DNA from: Coprinus comatus
Taxonomy: Eukaryota > Basidiomycota > Agaricomycetes > Agaricales > Agaricaceae
Assembly: GCA_034638255.1 (NCBI GenBank)
Contig: JAWPGT010000012.1
Coordinates: 248,001-312,000 of the forward strand
Direction of reading: 5' to 3'
Length of the DNA: 64,000 nt
Shown piece after piece: positions 12,896 through 25,857 of this stretch. A model generated the notes under the pieces. It did no database searches. It had not been told where the DNA came from and saw nothing but the letters and a program-made list of their open reading frames with translations. The position numbers were made by a program, and so were the translations under genes. How positions within the stretch are numbered: the first letter of the stretch is position 1; every line of letters starts with the position of its first letter.

Positions 12896-15360
12896 CGATG
12901 AAAATGATTCTATATATTTTAACTCTGTTACTACCTTTCTATAAATGTACCATAGGCATATGATAATCATTTGTGCTTTTACGCTCGTATTTTTGAAATC
13001 TGGTTATTTATTTTATACTTGCTCACGTTTTGTAAACTTGTTTCAATAAGCTAATCAGAGACATAAGAAATGAGTGTCACCCATCCCAGTTATGCTCGTA
13101 GCTCTATCAGAATAAGAATAAACTGGGTATTTCAACAACTTGGAATTCTATAGTAGCGAGAGGCTCTTTACCTGGTATGTCCGAGGGGAATAACGGCGAT
13201 AATGATATATAAGTAACAGATACTAATTCAGTGACACCGTAATATAAAAACCGCACCGCCCAGTGTCAGATACCATACAGAAAGTCAACATTCTAATAAT
13301 CATAAAACATAACAATTAAGATCAACTGCGTATCCACCTCTACTATTGCCTGATATAGAACTTGACTAGGCTGTGAATCGGAACTTAACCTCAACGGGGA
13401 TTCCGATGTCACTTCCCATCAAGACTGAAAGGACCTGTACTATGTATACTATATGTATGTACTCACTGCCTCCTGTGGGTCGGCAAAAAAGGCTGAAGAA
13501 ATACACCTGTCAATGCTTTCTGGGGTAAAAGAATATCATTATCCCTAAGATTCTGTGAATACATGGTTCTAAATATATATATAGATGTTGATTTGTTATA
13601 TTGAAATTATGACCCTATGGTTTTCTTGAGGCTTCGAAGTGTTTTGTGTTATGTGAGTTTTTTTTGAATTGACTTCTGGATTTTCTGATTTGAGGGGACT
13701 CATGGGGATGGGGATTTTTGAAACTTATGTTGAAAGGGATTGGGGTCAGTATCACGGCATTAAGGAAGTATTTTAAGGAAGTATACAAGTTGTACTTTGG
13801 AGTGGGATTATTGAGAAGTTATTATGGGTGTACCATGGTAGTACTGTACTACTATGTGACTCGAACTCGATTCTTTAGAAAGAATGAGCAATGGTTGAGC
13901 AGTTATTTTGATGTTGATAATGTTCACTTGTCCTTTTTTTTCCTTCCAGAGTTCATTCAGTGTTTATGCTCTGAGTTCCCCGTTTCTTTTTGAAACGGAA
14001 TAGAGATAACAGTGGGAAACTTAGAACATTCGGGACGAAGAATTGCATTTATATTTTTAATTTTAATTTTATTTGGCGTGGCTTTTACTCTGCCTCATCT
14101 GTGTAGAATACTCACTTATCATGCAAAAAGAAAAGCAAGGATAAGTGGATATTTGCCGAGAAACTATTGGTAGCAAGTTCCGAGCCAGTTGGTTTACGTT
14201 GTTAATATTATTTTCTTTCATCGTTGGTCTTGGTGACGCAAACAAAGAATGAATATACTTACGCGAAGTTGACAAGGACGATGTGGATGTGAGGATGTAT
14301 GATAATGATAAGCCTAAGAGATCGTCGTTGAGCACTTCGTATCGAAGCTTGACTTTTAATAAGAAACTTGAAACATCTTTCGTAAACGAGGTTATGGCAG
14401 ACAAAACGTCTTCGGCGAATTCAAGGAGGACGCGATAATTGATTGCCAAACCTCTGGATATTCTTTGTTACTATGGGGTAAAAACTCCTGACTATATTTG
14501 GGAGCAAAAAGATCAAAAAAAAAAACGCTTAACTGAGTACTACACTGAATGAGTAGATTGTACGATTGGGGTTTCGCCTAAGGAAGAGCCCCTTGTCAAA
14601 AAGACGAAAAGAAGAGAGAGAAATCTCGTGACCCTGAAAACCCGGGCGAGGCGTTTATCGGGTCATAAATAAGGTCAAGTTTGCTCACAGCAGAAGTTGG
14701 GAATGCTTAGTGAACTATCCAGGACCTAGTTCAAAGTTTCGAAGGTGTGACAAGAATATACAAAATACGTCGATGAGACACTGTCACTAGCCACAATTAT
14801 GTATAGCAACGTCGAGGTGTTGGCGCAAATGATTTGTTAAGACTCTGGAATGGCGAGTCTAGTAAAGTCCGAGAAATTTAAATGTAGGAGAGAGAGAAAT
14901 GACCATCAGATCATTTCCGTTTGTCGTTTGTCATTTGTTATTGCCACCGCAACGAGCGCAAGAGCGAAGGTCGTCGTGAGTGGTAAAGTGCGTTAGGAGT
15001 CCGGTGTTTCAGAACGGGTGGTAAGATGTAATTGCGCTCCTCTCGAGGTGTTCTAGAGTAGTGGAGGGGCATCTGGCTGTGAACGAGCAAGGGAGCCGGG
15101 AGGCGGGTGACCGGCAGCCGAGACGATGGGATCTCGGGGAGGGAGGCGGAAACCAGGGCCGTCGCCCGAGAGAGTGGCAGGGGAGCGGGACCCCAGAGAG
15201 GAGAAGATCTGGATGAGGTGTGTGGTTATGTTTGCAGTGGATCTGAATCTGAGTGACTGTGACTGTTGCTTGGCATTGTTTGTGCGGGTGGGGATTACAT
15301 AGAGGGCTTGTGAGTGGGTTGAGAACGCTGTTGTATGGTCGTCTGATAATCGAGTCCTAC

Positions 15361-15686
15361 AGACTCTGCACACTCATCCCCTTTCCTCCATCCCGCCCTA
15401 GCCCTCGCCGTCCCAAGGATACCGCCTGTAGTGAGTATATGCGCATATATCTATCCTTCTCCTCGTCCTCAATGCCCCCTACAGGTCTCGCGACCCTTGC
15501 CGGCTTCATCTCATCCGCCCACGTCCGCTTGAGCCCAGCTCGCGACATCCCCGCCTTCAACAGCATCCCAGCCAGTTCCGCTTGAGCCCAGCTCGCGACC
15601 CGCCCTTGACTTTTTTTTACTTCTATATCGTCGTTGTCGTTGTCCAGGTGTCCGTTTGAGCAATCGCGTAACCTGCAATCACTTAC
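15361..15686 (+). promoter_or_regulatory. CT-rich 5' leader of the bHLH gene, with a candidate leader intron
   Basis: Pyrimidine-rich sequence, typical of fungal core promoters and 5' UTRs, directly precedes the bHLH start. A donor GTGAGT at 15431 and an acceptor CTACAG ending at 15484 define a possible 54-nt leader intron. Inside it, at 15472, lies an upstream ATG that would open a 37-codon uORF ending at 15585. A 23-bp direct repeat (15524-15546 and 15577-15599) lies downstream of the acceptor. The GC content is clearly higher than in the preceding 11 kb. Confidence 0.45.
15524..15599. repeat. 23-bp direct repeat, two copies 53 bp apart
   Basis: The 23 nt starting TCCGCTTGAGCCCAGCTCGC occur identically at 15524-15546 and 15577-15599 in the leader of the bHLH gene. 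An exact duplication of this length suggests a recent local duplication of about 53 bp. Confidence 0.9.
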
Positions 15687-17347
15687 ATGGCCATGACTCT
15701 CCCCCTCTCTCCCGTCTCCGGCAACTCGCCACATTCGGATGGAGAAGCTCCTCATACTCCAGTTTCACCCATTTCACAAGACACTCCTCAGCCAGAGCAG
15801 ACCAACCAGCAGAACAACCCCTCTTCGCCCACAAACTCAGGCCCAACTCAGGTTAAACGCAAGCCCAGCAGGCGTGCAAACACCGCAGAGCGTCGTGCAA
15901 CACATAATGCAGTAGAACGTCAGCGAAGAGAGACTTTGAACGGCCGCTTCCTCGTGGGTTACCTTGTTTCTGATCCAACTCACTCCCTTAACGCTCATTA
16001 TTCTCTCTATAGGACCTTGCCGCCCTCCTGCCCAATCTCTCCCAGATCCGTCGTCCTTCAAAATCTTCTATCGTCAACTCTTCCATCGCACATATACATG
16101 CCTCTCGTCGTCATCGCATGCTCGCAGCCCGCGAGCTCCGCATGATGAAGCAGGAAGCAGATGCTCTTCGCCGTGAGCTCAACGAATGGCGTGACCGTGC
16201 AGGCATTCCTCGTATTGAGGAGCCCGCTCGAGGTGATGCATTCTCCATGGTTCTCAGTGGGGAACTCGAGGTCATTGCTGCTGTTCCTGGTGAAGAAGAA
16301 GGCGACGAAGACAACGATTATCCTGGTTATCCAGATGATGATTATCCTGTCGCTATGTCAGGGCATTCTCTCCCTCATGGACACTCCCATCATCCTGGCG
16401 CACATGCCCACCTTGACGAGATCGAGGACCCTAGGATGACCATGATGAAGCCTGGTCATTTCCAGCACAATATGCCTTCTGGTCCTACTGGTAACGGTTT
16501 GCATTTGGCGCACATCTTGCCACGTCCTTCTCCAGGAGGTGGACCTATGATAACTAGCCCTACCTCCTTCGAGCCTAACGGAATGTACGAGTCTCACAAC
16601 TTTGGTGGTTCTGGCCCCCATGGTCCTGGTTATATGCAACAACAGCAAGCTATGGATGCGGAGAAGATGGCTGCCTGGTACGGAGCGCAATCACAACAAC
16701 AAATGATGCAGGCGCAACGCTCTCTTTTTACCCCCCCTGCTAGCTCTCATGGTCTTCCCAGTTCAAATGGCAATAACAATAACGGTAGCAATGTCAACAA
16801 CGGTAGCGCTTCTCCTATCAATGGAAATCCTTCCAACGGTGGCAATTCGTCAAACTCGCCCTCCCCTGTTACTACCAATCCTTTCGCTGACCCGTCTTCT
16901 CAAGCTTTTTATGCTGCGAACATGCCACGTCAACAGCAAGGTTACGCGAGCGATGAGGGGAGTGTTGGGAGTAATAATGGTGCAAAGCGAATGGCGATTC
17001 CTATCCCTCGTGGCGTCGCGGGCAGGGGACGTGCCTTGAGTACAGCTAGCCATGGTCACAGCGTAGGCATGAGCAGCTCACCAGGTGCATCTCCCTCTAG
17101 TGCTGGTGCTGGTAGCCCGACGTACGAGGTCGATGGTGGATTTGGGCCCAGACCTAATGGTTGGAGAGACGATGTGTCACACCATGGTCACCTCATGGGT
17201 ATGGGTATGGGTATGAGCAATGGGATGATGATGAATGGAATGGGCATCGGTATGGCTAATGGTCTCGTCGGGAATGCTATGGGGCAAATGGTTTCAGTCG
17301 GTGGCCCCGGTGGAGGAAACGGAGGAGGATTCTCGATGATGATGTGA
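15687..17347 (+). CDS. bHLH transcription factor with Gly/Met/Asn/Gln-rich tail
   Basis: Two exons, 15687-15953 and 16013-17347, separated by a 59-nt GTGGGT...TATAG intron, giving 532 aa. A Ser/Pro/Thr-rich N-terminus precedes a basic region at residues ~67-82 (ERRATHNAVERQRRE). It contains the H-N-x-x-E-R-x-R-R residues of E-box (CANNTG) binding group-B bHLH proteins. Helix 1 ends at the intron. After the loop comes helix 2 (SSIVNSSIAHIHASRR), then a charged extension that looks like a short zipper (ELRMMKQEADALRRELNEW). The remainder is low complexity: an acidic stretch, a His-rich patch, Gln and Asn-Gly-Ser runs, and a C-terminus of Met-Gly repeats ending at TGA 17345-17347. It probably acts in the nucleus as a dimer. 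Target genes cannot be inferred. The long downstream region to about 18.2 kb has no coding signal and may include the 3' UTR. Confidence 0.92.
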
Positions 17348-20300
17348 AACTGCTAAACTCCTCGAATGAACATCCCATTTTGATACCCTCTCATGCTTTT
17401 TTTTTCACGTTTCCTTCTACTCCTGGATTATCGACATCCCCTGATTTTAACTTCTTTATTGAAGAAAGTCTGATTATTTATTGCCCCTCGATGGATCCGC
17501 ATCATCTGTTCATTACTGTATATCAAACACTGCCCCCTTGCTCCGCTCATCGTCACCCATGTCGCTTCTGTTTCCTGGCACTTTGACCTGTGGTCTGGCC
17601 TTTCGTCTCATTCGCGCCCGGCTATTACCGTTATTCTTCCATTTATACCGTTTTATTTTATTGACTCACATCCCAATTATCACCATCTACCAATCGCCTC
17701 TTCCTTTTGACGATGACCAGAGCTGCTCTCGAAAGGCTCCCCTTGTGGTGTTTGACTCAGTTATGCTTACTCCAAACGGAGTGAATTCCACCTTCCTTCA
17801 CCAACCTCCCCCACTACACTCACATTCGTTAAACCGTGCCTACGTCACCTCGCATATCAAACACCAGGCTTCATTGAAGCTAATTTCATGACTGTATGAC
17901 CCCTCTCTACACAACTCATCAACACCACAGATGCTTTATACCATTTGGTCTCTTGGGAGCTTGTTGAGTATGCTAGTGGCCTCCATATCATTCTATTTCT
18001 CTGCTACTAGGCCCTTTTTATTGCGATAACACTTATTGGGAGCGATTTGTGACATTGTACTTTTTTTTCCTATTGTTGTATCTCCCCCGCTTTAGAAAAT
18101 GGGTAGTAGAGGTAAGGGTGGATGTAAACAAAACCAAAAGAATGAAAATAATTATCTCTGTATACCACACACACCATTGTCGTATCATTCTCGACAATAG
18201 GGCTCGCAATAACATAGCTTAACTTGTAATCTAGCACACACCCACAATGATACCACTTAACTTAGATTGCTCTCACGAGCTGATCATACCCCCCACACCA
18301 ACAGAGCAGATAGCGTTCATATGATTTTTTTCGGGAGGATGATTGACAGGTCCTTGATATGATGCGAATGGCGAGATACATTATACATCAAGGGTCAGAC
18401 ACTTTTTGGGGATTGAGGGGTTCAGTCCTTTGTTTTGGATTTTCGGGGTAAAAATAGCGGTTTCCCGAGTCCCCACTCCCAGAGTTCCTAGATGCCTCTG
18501 AAGCGGAATTTGAGCTGCTTAAATAGTCGGACAATTGTAGCTTATGACGATGACGACTTATTTCTTTGGAAAGAGGTGATAAGGACAACACTGAGCGCCA
18601 CTGCCTCGTTGGAATTGATTCAAATAATTTTTCTCGTGTTGAAAATTGCACAATAAGGGATATGAGGTGATTAAAATACATAAGAATTAGGATTTAGATT
18701 TAGAACAAGAGTTGGAACAGTCAAGCGTCACTGGGGACAAGGACAAGGATATTTGACGTTGACATTTTTAATGCAATATTTATTACGAGGTGACAAATGG
18801 TAACAAGAATGGTACGATCCAATGGTATGTATCCAAGTCCTTAGAAAGAAAGGAGTTCGAAAAGGAGTTTCTACATAGAACCTTCGAATTTTTTTTTTGG
18901 ATACATAGGGAGATAGGGAAGGATAGGAATTAGGGATACTGAGAGAGTAATAGTAAGAGTGAGAGTGAGATTGGGTGCTGAGAGAACTGAGTCTATGTAT
19001 AGAAACAGATAGTGATAAAGGTAGAGAGATGATACGAAGTTGTACTTAGATAGTGATACCAGTAAACTGATAATGATGTAATTGTTATCTAAGGTTGTTA
19101 TCTAGAACCTGTTATACACGTGCCGGAGCGCCATTCCTCAAGAACCCTTCGAAGTTCAGAATATATACATAAATATGTACTTTTTTGATTATCGTGAAGA
19201 GTTTTTAAGTTCTAAATTCTGCTCTCGGCATCATTGGCATTGATATCGAAGTCAAGACTTGTTATTCCTTTTTTGTCTTCAATATTGGGGTTGGAATTTG
19301 GATGAGAGGAAATGGAAAATAAAAAACGCAGCGCCGAAAGAATGGAAGGGGAAAGAGTAATAAGAATTTGGAAAATGGAGTTATTGATGATATATGATAG
19401 ATGACAGTATGATTGATATATGAAACGAGATGGAGAAGTCTGGAAAGTTATTGATGTTGTTGGTAGTGATTGAAGAAAGAGAAGAGAATTTGAGAAGGAG
19501 ATTTATAATATTGAATTCTGAGAGTTTGGACACGCTTGACGTTCTGAGTCAGTTGAGATAGACCCACGTTCCTCATTATCAGAAAGCTCATCATAATCCA
19601 TCGGAATACACTATTATTGCCAAGTTACTGTTATTATCAAAGTTCTAATACCTATTGCTAGAGAGAATACAATATGTGCATAGTCACTACATATGGTCAA
19701 AGTAGATTACGGATTATTACGGAGATAAGGACTCGAAGAATTTGGATTCTCGTTCGCCTTGTTTTTTTTTTCCTTCGTTGTTATCGACATAGTGAGTATC
19801 TATTTCAAATTTTCCCTCAAAATAAGTAGCCATTTTCCGTTTTCCATCCGATAACCGCCTGAAGGACCCCGCCGCAATCCGAATCGATGTTTGTTTACCT
19901 GCACCCGTTATTTTACCCCTTCATGAGTTCTTACCATCCACATAATAACACCCGAACTGAGAGCTCTAAGGTCACCGCTAAGAAACTCGAAGGAAGGGGC
20001 AAATTTGATTCTTGATTTCTCCCAACTTCGGATTTCCTAGTATTTTTGTTTACATAACTATCATGGTATTTGTCTATTTATTTTCTTTGTTTTTTTTTTT
20101 TTGTTTTGCACTTTTTTTTGGCGAAAATGATCATCGACCATTTGACATCCCAATCCAATCTATGGATACGTATGTGTATATGCATATGTAAAAAGTGATG
20201 GGGAGTTGTTACTTTGATGATTTGACAATAGGCTTTTTATGTTCCGGTGGTTTCTTTTGGATAATGGATGATAATGATAATCGATTTTTTGGGGTCACTT

Positions 20301-23300
20301 GAGTCAGTTACTCCAGATCAGCGCTCAAACGCTCGGTCTCCTTTTTGTCCACTGAGCGTTGAACACCGAGAGATGGTAAACGGTACCGAAACTGAATATT
20401 TGACGTTTTGTTATATATATGAGTTTCATTGTATTGTAGGTGTCGAATAACTACAGTCGTATCATTGTGTCGTTTACAATTAAGATAATGCAATAGCATG
20501 GAAGTACCTATCACCGCTATATACTATTGTGATTGATGATTAATGAGGGATTTAGGTTCTTTTCTCGAGATCCGGGAAGGCATGGATGATATACAGCTAC
20601 TTGTTGAAGGTTTTGAAGGTTGATGTCGAAGTACTAGGTGCCAATGATCATTTGAGTCCACGATTGGAAACCGGGGCCCTTTTGCTGTTTTTAGATTTTT
20701 GGGGTGATCATCACAGCACTTGTTTTTTTTGGAACTTCTACAGGTAGTAGCTGGTTGGTAGTAGTAGTGTATGGATGGACTCCGACACAAGCGCATACAT
20801 GCCATATTTCAAGCTCTCAAGTCAGGCTCTGTCATTGACCCAAGTGTTCGACCTTGTCAATTGAGGAATAGTTCGACGAGGTTCACATTGACTACTACGA
20901 CTTCTAAAGCCTTTGGTTGTTTCGAGTCCGTTTATAGTGAAGCGATTGTACTCGAGTGAAACGTTCGGATATGAACAGGTCGAGGCTGGTGCTAATAACG
21001 TTTAAAACTTTGATTACCTTCTCGGAAGGTTCAAATGCAAATGTTGCTTACTTTTACGACCTTGTTTTAAGGTTTCAATTGCTCTATCGCTCATTGAGAA
21101 GGTTACTAAGAACTCATTACCCGCGTAGACCGTTTCATACATTGTTAGGTTAAGTGGCATTCCTGTATTGCCATTGTATGTGGTTGGATGAAGAAATTAC
21201 GTAGTAGGGCTAGGATTAATGACATAAGTATCATGTGTAACACACAATTGAGGAAAGCTTATCTCAGTGACGGAAAACACTAACCTGAGCCTCTCAGGGT
21301 TCCAAATAATTACCTTGACCTATACATTCTTCGACTTACTGTACCTTACTGCTAGGTACTACAAACCTTAATACACCAAGTTAGTAGTACCGGATACACG
21401 TGTTGCCAATCCTCGACGTCATTCAACGGCTTTAAAGTCGTACTCTAAGTTTGTAACGTAGTGCCGATACGGAATTGCGCATTTAAGTTGCGTGATCTTT
21501 CGCTTGTGCTGAAAGAATTTGAAAATGATGTAGTGACCATGAGATTGCACTTTCTCAGACTTTCTCTTACTTCCTAACGGAGGAGAAGAATAACAAATAC
21601 ACAAAATAGAATCTGTCGTATGGAAAGCACACTTATGAGTCTTGAAGGTCTTGAAGGCCAATAGGATTCCATTATAATAGCGTTATCTGGAAGCAGAAGC
21701 AGATAATTGTACAAGAGAATTACTCTTCTTTGTTCCCAAAAGTCCCAGAGGGTCTGTATGATTCATGATGAAATGGATAAACCACGGCGACTCAGTAATC
21801 ATGAAACGGATTGTCATAGGGGTTACTGGGTGGGGTAATACACTTCTGATTGAACATGGAACCGAACACTGACATACTAAGGGTGTTTGATACAGATTGA
21901 AGCCAATATATTAGTTCAAGGACGCCACTGACTCCCTGTGACAGTTGTCCATAGGACTAAGTCCGTGTTTGGTGACTGATCTCCTAAACCACTTCCCAGA
22001 CCTTTATGGTGTGGATGTGCGTTTCATTTAGTAGGTTGCCTAGAGGAGATCGGTATCCATGTCAAGTGCTCTGTGTATGAGACGACGATCTATTGATATG
22101 CCGGTGTTCTGATGGTCGAAAAACATATTATTCGTTCGCGTAGTAAGTATTTAGCAAATCTGAAATATATTTCGCTGCCAGTGAGCTCTGTGATATCGAT
22201 GACCCTTGATGACTATTTTATTGGCACGTTTTTGCTAGAAATAGAATATTCGATCACTCGTTTTTGTACTGTTTCTGTCGTCTATTTGGACGCACATGAG
22301 TGCTCCTACCAAAACTAGTTGTGAGTTCGTGCTCCACCAGAGAAGAAGATTAACATATTATCAGAAGTCAGGTCAGGTACACGCACCAAGTAGGATAAAA
22401 ACGGGGTTAAAGAATGCATCATGATTGATTGTTTTGGAGTAAAGAAGCACTGGCACCTGCCTTTATGAACAAGGAGCAATGGCCCCGTCCGGAGCTTAAC
22501 TATCACGTCTGACATGGACAACTGATGATCGATGTTTTGATGCACTTCTTTCGCAATCTATCTTCCCATATATGTCACGAGTATATTTCTGTCCTTGCCA
22601 CTAGATTCGGAAGTGTACCTTATCTGGCGGGCGATGATGACCTTACGTACGACACAAAGACTATTTCAAAATCAGTTCCTGTCGTGACAGTTTACATAAT
22701 ACAGTCACAGAAATGGTAAAAAATAGGTTGTGATGGGGACGGCCCGGGATTCCCGCCAGATAAATGCGCAGCCTCCATAGATTCGTTTAGCCACTTTGCC
22801 ATCTCTCTTCTGTTCTTGAACTAATAACCTCGGTGACTCGATAGTACTACCTGTCAGTTGGACATATACTGAAACTGGTGTAAAAATGTGGAGTCGATCA
22901 ATCCTCAATTGATTTTTTGGACTCCGGACAACAGCTTTCTCTTCTTCTCTTTGGATGTCGGGTGAACTTACCAAAACTAATAAGGAACGTGCTCTTAAAC
23001 ACCGATGAAGGTGTCTATCGTTATTCTCGTCAAACCAATCGGAGTCTTTTCAATGGTACAACTTCCCTCCGCAGGCACTGGGAACGGAGCAATATGTTTG
23101 TGTCATCATCAGATATGTCGTCAAATCCTTTCATTTACGGTGCTACTTGGCCGACTCTACTCCATCGGATATGTTATAGACGCTTCTCGAACTATTCAAT
23201 ATCAATATAATCAAAATATTGTTGGTGTTACGACAATCTCGGGATTGACTGCTCTCCCCCATATCAGTCATAAATGTATTACTTTTTTGAATGACATGAA

Positions 23301-25857
23301 TGGAGTGATACGTATGTAGCATGAAAAAAAAACTTCCATCCAAAGCTCCATTCCTTTGTTGACTAATATTTTCCCCCTTCAATATCCCTTCTAATACCGA
23401 TATATTTCTCCGACTCAAACCTATCTCTTTAATGGTTGAAGAACCAAGAACAACTTGTATTACTCTGTTCACCTGGCACATTGCTATTGGCGAAGGTTAT
23501 TCCTTTGCTTGGGATCAGCCTTGTTAGCGAAATATCAGATGACTTCAATGCCGTTCGGAAGCTAACTGCAACTAAATTTAAACCTGATACATCTGTAATT
23601 TTCACAAAGACTATCTTTACCTCGCCCGGAAAGGCGGCCCGTTAGGCTTGGCCGTTTCATTCTTTGGGCAATCCCTTAGGAGCCCAAGGTAGCTCATGAA
23701 CAATAACTGCTTATTTGCGTCTGAAGTCAAAGTACACGGTCACAAGTCCTATTAACCCTTCTCCAGACTTGCCTCATTCGTTCTAGATTCTACCGGAGCC
23801 GCCGTTAAGCAAATCTAACCAATAAACATTGATATCTTACGGGCTCTAAAAAGGGCCGAGTGTTTGTCACTAATAATAATATTCGTTATAACAAAGTTCA
23901 AATACAACCGACGATTGTGACGGTATGTACGTGAAGTTCTGGCAGTTTATGCTATTCCGAATATAAATATTGAATTTACAACCGCTTCAGTTTTTTCGTA
24001 CCTGTCGCTTATCGTTGCAGGATGTTAGCCGTTTTCTAAATTCTGACACTTAACTATATTAACATCACCTTGGAAGAAGTCCCTTATTCCATCGAGGTCG
24101 GCTGGTCCTTGTCATACTAAGGATGTTCGTGAAGTTGTATCACGGGCAGTGCGCTGGCCAAATGAGACCTTTGTCACACAGACACCGGCCTTACCCACTC
24201 CAAAGTCGAGGCCCCCGTAAACCATGTAACATAAATAACCGCAAGCTCGGTGAGCTCGGAGTTCTGAAAGGATGCCAAATTTAGTTTTTCACGGTCTTTG
24301 TTCGTTGTGATGTGTTCTGTAATGTGCTATGTCTACCAGCGGTTGAATACTTAGCAACTTCGGATTGTCACTTATCCAGAAGTACTCACGACTCAAGAAG
24401 TGGAAGTGCTAATATAACCACAAAGGGAGGAAGAACCATTCTAAAAATCTCTCTAGAACAACTTCTCGCAAGCAGTTGAATAGTAGCTTAACGGAGTTGT
24501 GGTTACGAGAGGCTTTTCCGCCTTTTCATCTGAAACGACCGAACTGAGTACAAAGCTTTTGTGGAATTCAGTAAACAGCACACCATCTTTCAAGCGAGAC
24601 CATGCCATTAAGCATACACAAATCGAACATTGTCAGTAGAACATTGAAAGTGAAGTCGCTGTTTCGGGTAATATAATGCGGCTACAGGGAAAGCATCAAT
24701 CAATCCCCCACATTTCTAACTGGCTTACATTGATACTTATGATATTGATTAGTTCCTCTAGCCCTCTCCAGGTACTATCAGACACACGCCAGAGACGCTA
24801 GTCGGAGCCGTTCCATCATCAACGCATAAGCGCAGAGTAGAGTATTCTTCAGTGTCACCAACATCGTCACAGATTCAAATAATCATTGATGATCATATGA
24901 CTAATTTGTTTGTGTAGAACGGGAAGAAGCATTTGCAGATAGAACGTCAGTGAATTGTATATGAGGCCTGTCCTGGCCTGCCCTATCGGAATATGAGTGG
25001 GTTAAACTACTGAGCCAAACCATTTAATTTGACTCTTGAGCTTGAGTAGGGAGTACATACTAGAGTTATTTTTTTAAAAGAACAAAGTTACACGAAGCGT
25101 GCTACTCACCGATTAAAGACAATGGAAAGCACTCATAGAAATGATAAGGAAATGTTTCGAGACCTTCCCAATAATCGAGATTGATGGTGTGCCACATTGT
25201 GACTGCAATCATATCAATCCGGTACTAGGTAGCAAGCTGCAACAGTAATATGATACATCTCTGTGAGAGTCCAATGGATTAATGAGGGTCGACAGAATAG
25301 AAGTTAGAAGACTCTAAATGAGTATCTATGATGTGCTCCTATAAGAGATGATAGTGTGTTTCAGCTTGTTTGGAAGTGGATTAACATATTCCGGCGTTTA
25401 TCCATCCGAGGTCCGTGATGAGAAAGACAAATAAAGTCTACATGTATATTCCTTCAGCTGCGCTAGGCTGCGCTTCATTCATTTGGCTGTCTGGCTTTCT
25501 GTCCAGAGAACACCACGAATTCGGGGATAGCCATACGATTGTTCATCACAAATAAATTTTGATGAAGGATGAGTCAGACTATAGTCACTCAGGAGTAGGA
25601 TTTCTCTAGCGTTGGACGAGGCAAATTGTTGAAGCCAACGCAGTGCTCAAGTCGAAGTTCCCTGGTCGAACCTGCAGAAATGAAACCCGTCTGAGACCGT
25701 CGTAATCACGTGAGACCCCCGTGGAACGCGCTCAGACCTAATCTGGACAGCTAATTGTGTTGCGGAACGTATATTGAATAATAGGTTCCGCGTTCCTACT
25801 TGGAAACCATCCTTTACTATCCGCTACCTCAAGAGCTCATACGTCCTTTCAAAGAAA
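17348..25857. other. Second gene-poor stretch
   Basis: About 8.5 kb without a gene I can support. The first few hundred bases are pyrimidine-rich and probably 3' UTR of the bHLH gene. 18.8-19.5 kb is purine-rich on the plus strand. Around 22.9-23.5 kb there are open pieces on both strands (up to 112 codons). Near 24.1-24.3 kb the minus strand has a short protein-like frame containing YGGLDFGVGKAGVCV. None joins into a gene or shows a domain I recognise, so these may be remnants. Confidence 0.5.

Larger units (their letters stand above)
3775..15360. other. Gene-poor, AT-rich stretch with unrecognised short ORFs
   Basis: About 11.6 kb with no recognisable gene. Two minus-strand patches have somewhat protein-like frames. 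One is 4556-5713, with open pieces of 75, 87 and 103 codons and a plausible splice pair between them at about 5220-5320. The other is 6510-7401, with pieces of 109, 66 and 83 codons. I recognise no domain in either, and I could not build a continuous gene with a start and a stop. They may be decayed genes, lineage-specific genes or chance. The rest holds A/T tracts, a CT-rich microsatellite and a strong inverted repeat, listed separately. Confidence 0.5.

Noticed and set aside
15357..15755. 132-codon minus ORF overlapping the bHLH leader and start
   Set aside because: GC-rich shadow frame without domain; the plus strand carries a clear bHLH gene.
22917..23645. Overlapping plus and minus ORFs of about 100 codons
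   Set aside because: Open on both strands with no recognisable motif and no consistent splice pattern; not enough to call a gene.
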